From positions 1-7,793 of the forward strand of contig JAOPVG010000458.1 of NCBI GenBank assembly GCA_025966255.1: a DNA stretch of 7,793 nt, written 5' to 3'. The translations under genes and the position numbers were made by a program. Under the pieces are notes generated by a model. It was not told the origin of the DNA. It worked only from the letters and a program-made list of their open reading frames with translations, and ran no database searches. Positions 6,246 to 7,793 of this stretch are shown piece by piece; within the stretch, counting starts at the first letter, position 1, and each line of letters opens with the position of its first letter. Source of the stretch: Jatrophihabitans sp. GTDB taxonomy: Bacteria > Actinomycetota > Actinomycetes > Mycobacteriales > Jatrophihabitantaceae.

Positions 6246-7688
6246 ATGGTGAAGCCCGCCATCCCCAACGTCCTCGCCGGTCGCTACGCCTCCACCGACA
6301 TGGCGAGGCTGTGGTCACCCGCGCACAAGGTGCTGCTCGAACGGCAGCTCTGGCTGGCCGTCCTGCGGGCGCAGACCGAACTCGGGGTGGATGTGCCCGA
6401 CGGCGCCATCGACGCGTACCAGGCCGTCGTCGATCGCGGCACCGGCGCCGTCGACCTCGAGTCGATCGCGGCGCGCGAGCGGGTGACCCGGCACGACGTC
6501 AAGGCCCGCATCGAGGAGTTCGCCGCGCTCGCCGGCCACGAGCAGATCCACAAGGGCATGACGAGCCGCGACCTCACCGAGAACGTCGAGCAGCTGCAGA
6601 TCCGTTCGTCCCTCACGCTCGTGCGCACCAAGACGCTCGCCGTCCTGTCACGGCTGGCCCGCCGGGCCGCGGAGTACGACGCGCTGGTCGTGGCCGGCCG
6701 CTCGCACAACGTCGCCGCGCAGGCCACCACGCTCGGCAAGCGCTTCGCCAGCGCCGCCGACGAGCTCCTCGTCGCGCTGCGCCGCCTCGACGACCTGATC
6801 GCGCGCTACCCGCTACGCGGCATCAAGGGTCCCGTCGGCACCGCCCAGGACATGCTGGATCTGCTCGGCGGCGACACCGATGCATTGGCCACGTTGGAGG
6901 CGCGGGTCGCCGAGCACCTCGGCTTCGCGGAGTCGCTCACGAGCGTCGGCCAGGTCTACCCCCGTTCGCTGGACTGGGACGTCCTCACCGCGCTCGTCCA
7001 GGTCGCGGCGGCGCCCTCGAGCCTGGCCACGACGATCCGGCTGATGGCCGGCAACGAGCTGGTCACGGAGGGCTTCCAGCCCGGCCAGGTCGGATCGAGC
7101 GCGATGCCGCACAAGATGAACACCCGCTCGGCCGAGCGGATCAACGGCTTCGCGGTGATCCTGCGCGGCTACGCGTCGATGACCGGGGAGTTGGCCGGCG
7201 ACCAGTGGAACGAGGGCGACGTGTCGTGCTCGGTGGTGCGCCGCGTCGCGCTCCCCGATGCATTCTTCGCCTTGGACGGGCTACTCGAGACCACGCTGAC
7301 CGTGCTCGACGACTTCGGTGCCTTCCCGGCCGTGATCGAGCGCGAGCTGGACCGATATCTCCCCTTTTTGGCGACGACGAAGGTGCTCATGGCGGCCGTG
7401 CGGGCCGGCGTCGGCCGGGAGACCGCGCACGAGGCGATCAAGGAGAACGCGGTCGCCGTCGCGCTGGAGATGCGGGAGAAGGGTACCGACCGCAACGACC
7501 TGTTCGACCGTCTTGCTGCTGATTCGCGGCTCGGCCTGTCCACCGAACAGTTGCAGGGCCTGCTCGCCGAGCCGCTCTCGTTCACCGGCGCGGCCCGCGA
7601 GCAGGTGGCGACGGTCGTGGCCCGGGTCGACCAGGTGCTCGCCTCCGAGCCGACCGCGGCCGACTACCGCCCCGAACCGATCCTGTAG
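6246..7688 (+). CDS. purB: Adenylosuccinate lyase
   Basis: A 480-residue cytosolic enzyme (479 if GTG 6249 is used) of the fumarase/aspartase superfamily. It removes fumarate from SAICAR to give AICAR and from adenylosuccinate to give AMP, so it follows PurA in the IMP-to-AMP branch. Seen in order, numbered from GTG 6249: IPNVLAGRYAS at the N-terminus; HKGMTSRDLTEN with His101; GRSHNVAAQATTLGKRFA with His153, the expected general acid region; KGPVGTAQDMLDLLGGD; and the superfamily signature GSSAMPHKMNTRSAERI, with Ser283/Ser284 on the catalytic loop. The C-terminal part continues with GDQWNEGDVSCSVVRR and the helical VGRETAHEAIKENAV segment. All catalytic regions are intact. The frame is open far upstream through the previous gene, but homologues begin just before IPNVLA, so ATG 6246 or GTG 6249 is the start. 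I chose ATG by convention; promoter geometry favours GTG. The next gene begins 8 bases after the stop. Confidence 0.96.
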   Translation: MVKPAIPNVLAGRYASTDMARLWSPAHKVLLERQLWLAVLRAQTELGVDVPDGAIDAYQAVVDRGTGAVDLESIAARERVTRHDVKARIEEFAALAGHEQIHKGMTSRDLTENVEQLQIRSSLTLVRTKTLAVLSRLARRAAEYDALVVAGRSHNVAAQATTLGKRFASAADELLVALRRLDDLIARYPLRGIKGPVGTAQDMLDLLGGDTDALATLEARVAEHLGFAESLTSVGQVYPRSLDWDVLTALVQVAAAPSSLATTIRLMAGNELVTEGFQPGQVGSSAMPHKMNTRSAERINGFAVILRGYASMTGELAGDQWNEGDVSCSVVRRVALPDAFFALDGLLETTLTVLDDFGAFPAVIERELDRYLPFLATTKVLMAAVRAGVGRETAHEAIKENAVAVALEMREKGTDRNDLFDRLAADSRLGLSTEQLQGLLAEPLSFTGAAREQVATVVARVDQVLASEPTAADYRPEPIL

Positions 7689-7696
7689 CCGCTCGC

Positions 7697-7793
7697 ATGG
7701 ACGACATCGAGTTCGTCGAGTCGGACGGGAAGGAACCGTCCGAGGACGAACTGCTCGATGTCGGTGCGCAGCCCACTCTGACCCGGCGCCTCG
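7697..7793 (+). CDS. Partial gene, likely third member of the membrane-protein family
   Basis: Only the first 32 codons are in the window, from the ATG at 7697, 8 bases after the purB stop; the frame is open to the right edge. The visible N-terminus carries DDIEFVE at residues 2-8, then EDELL at 16-20 and a basic TRRL at 29-32. The order and spacing match the tags of the two membrane proteins upstream (DVDFVV, DEELP, then basic residues before the helix). The transmembrane helix expected next would lie beyond the edge. No Shine-Dalgarno sequence and no box at the 6-nt spacing are seen, so it may be transcribed with purB. The family link rests on a short acidic stretch and is tentative. Confidence 0.6.
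   Translation, partial: MDDIEFVESDGKEPSEDELLDVGAQPTLTRRL

Overview
The window is a GC-rich stretch with all genes on the + strand. Its gene content (actinobacterial-type PurA, PurD and PurB, no recognisable Shine-Dalgarno sites, frequent GTG starts) points to an actinomycete-lineage bacterium (Actinomycetota). An Acidimicrobiia-like member is my guess, but nothing in the window fixes the class.

Layout, left to right: the 3' end of purA (1-272); a tandem pair of paralogous exported PQQ-like beta-propeller proteins, the first with an ordinary signal peptide (312-1688) and the second a lipoprotein (1714-3141); a 146-base spacer holding a 4 x 8-bp tandem repeat and several inverted repeats; purD (3288-4538); a 91-base spacer with a GNRA-capped hairpin; a tandem pair of paralogous single-pass membrane proteins of unknown function (4630-5364 and 5419-6231); purB (6246 or 6249 to 7688); and the first 32 codons of a further gene (7697 to the window edge) whose N-terminus resembles the two unknown membrane proteins. 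No tRNA, rRNA, CRISPR array or insertion sequence was seen, and no gene-free stretch exceeds 150 bases.

The purine genes act in one pathway: PurD makes glycinamide ribonucleotide early in it, PurB acts at the SAICAR and adenylosuccinate steps, and PurA with PurB converts IMP to AMP. The exported and membrane proteins between them have no evident link to purine synthesis.

The points most worth a second look are these. (1) Six consecutive genes carry an A at -11 and a T at -7 relative to the start codon, with consensus NACNCT and an exact 6-nt gap, as expected if the start codon is also the transcription start (leaderless genes). (2) There is a small, apparently undescribed family of membrane-anchored proteins with a short acidic cytosolic tag (D-V/I-D/E-F-V ... 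D/E-E-L) and an external CX5C motif, in two complete copies plus a likely third. (3) The secreted and lipid-anchored propeller pair appears to have been duplicated together with its start region and the sequence after the stop codon.
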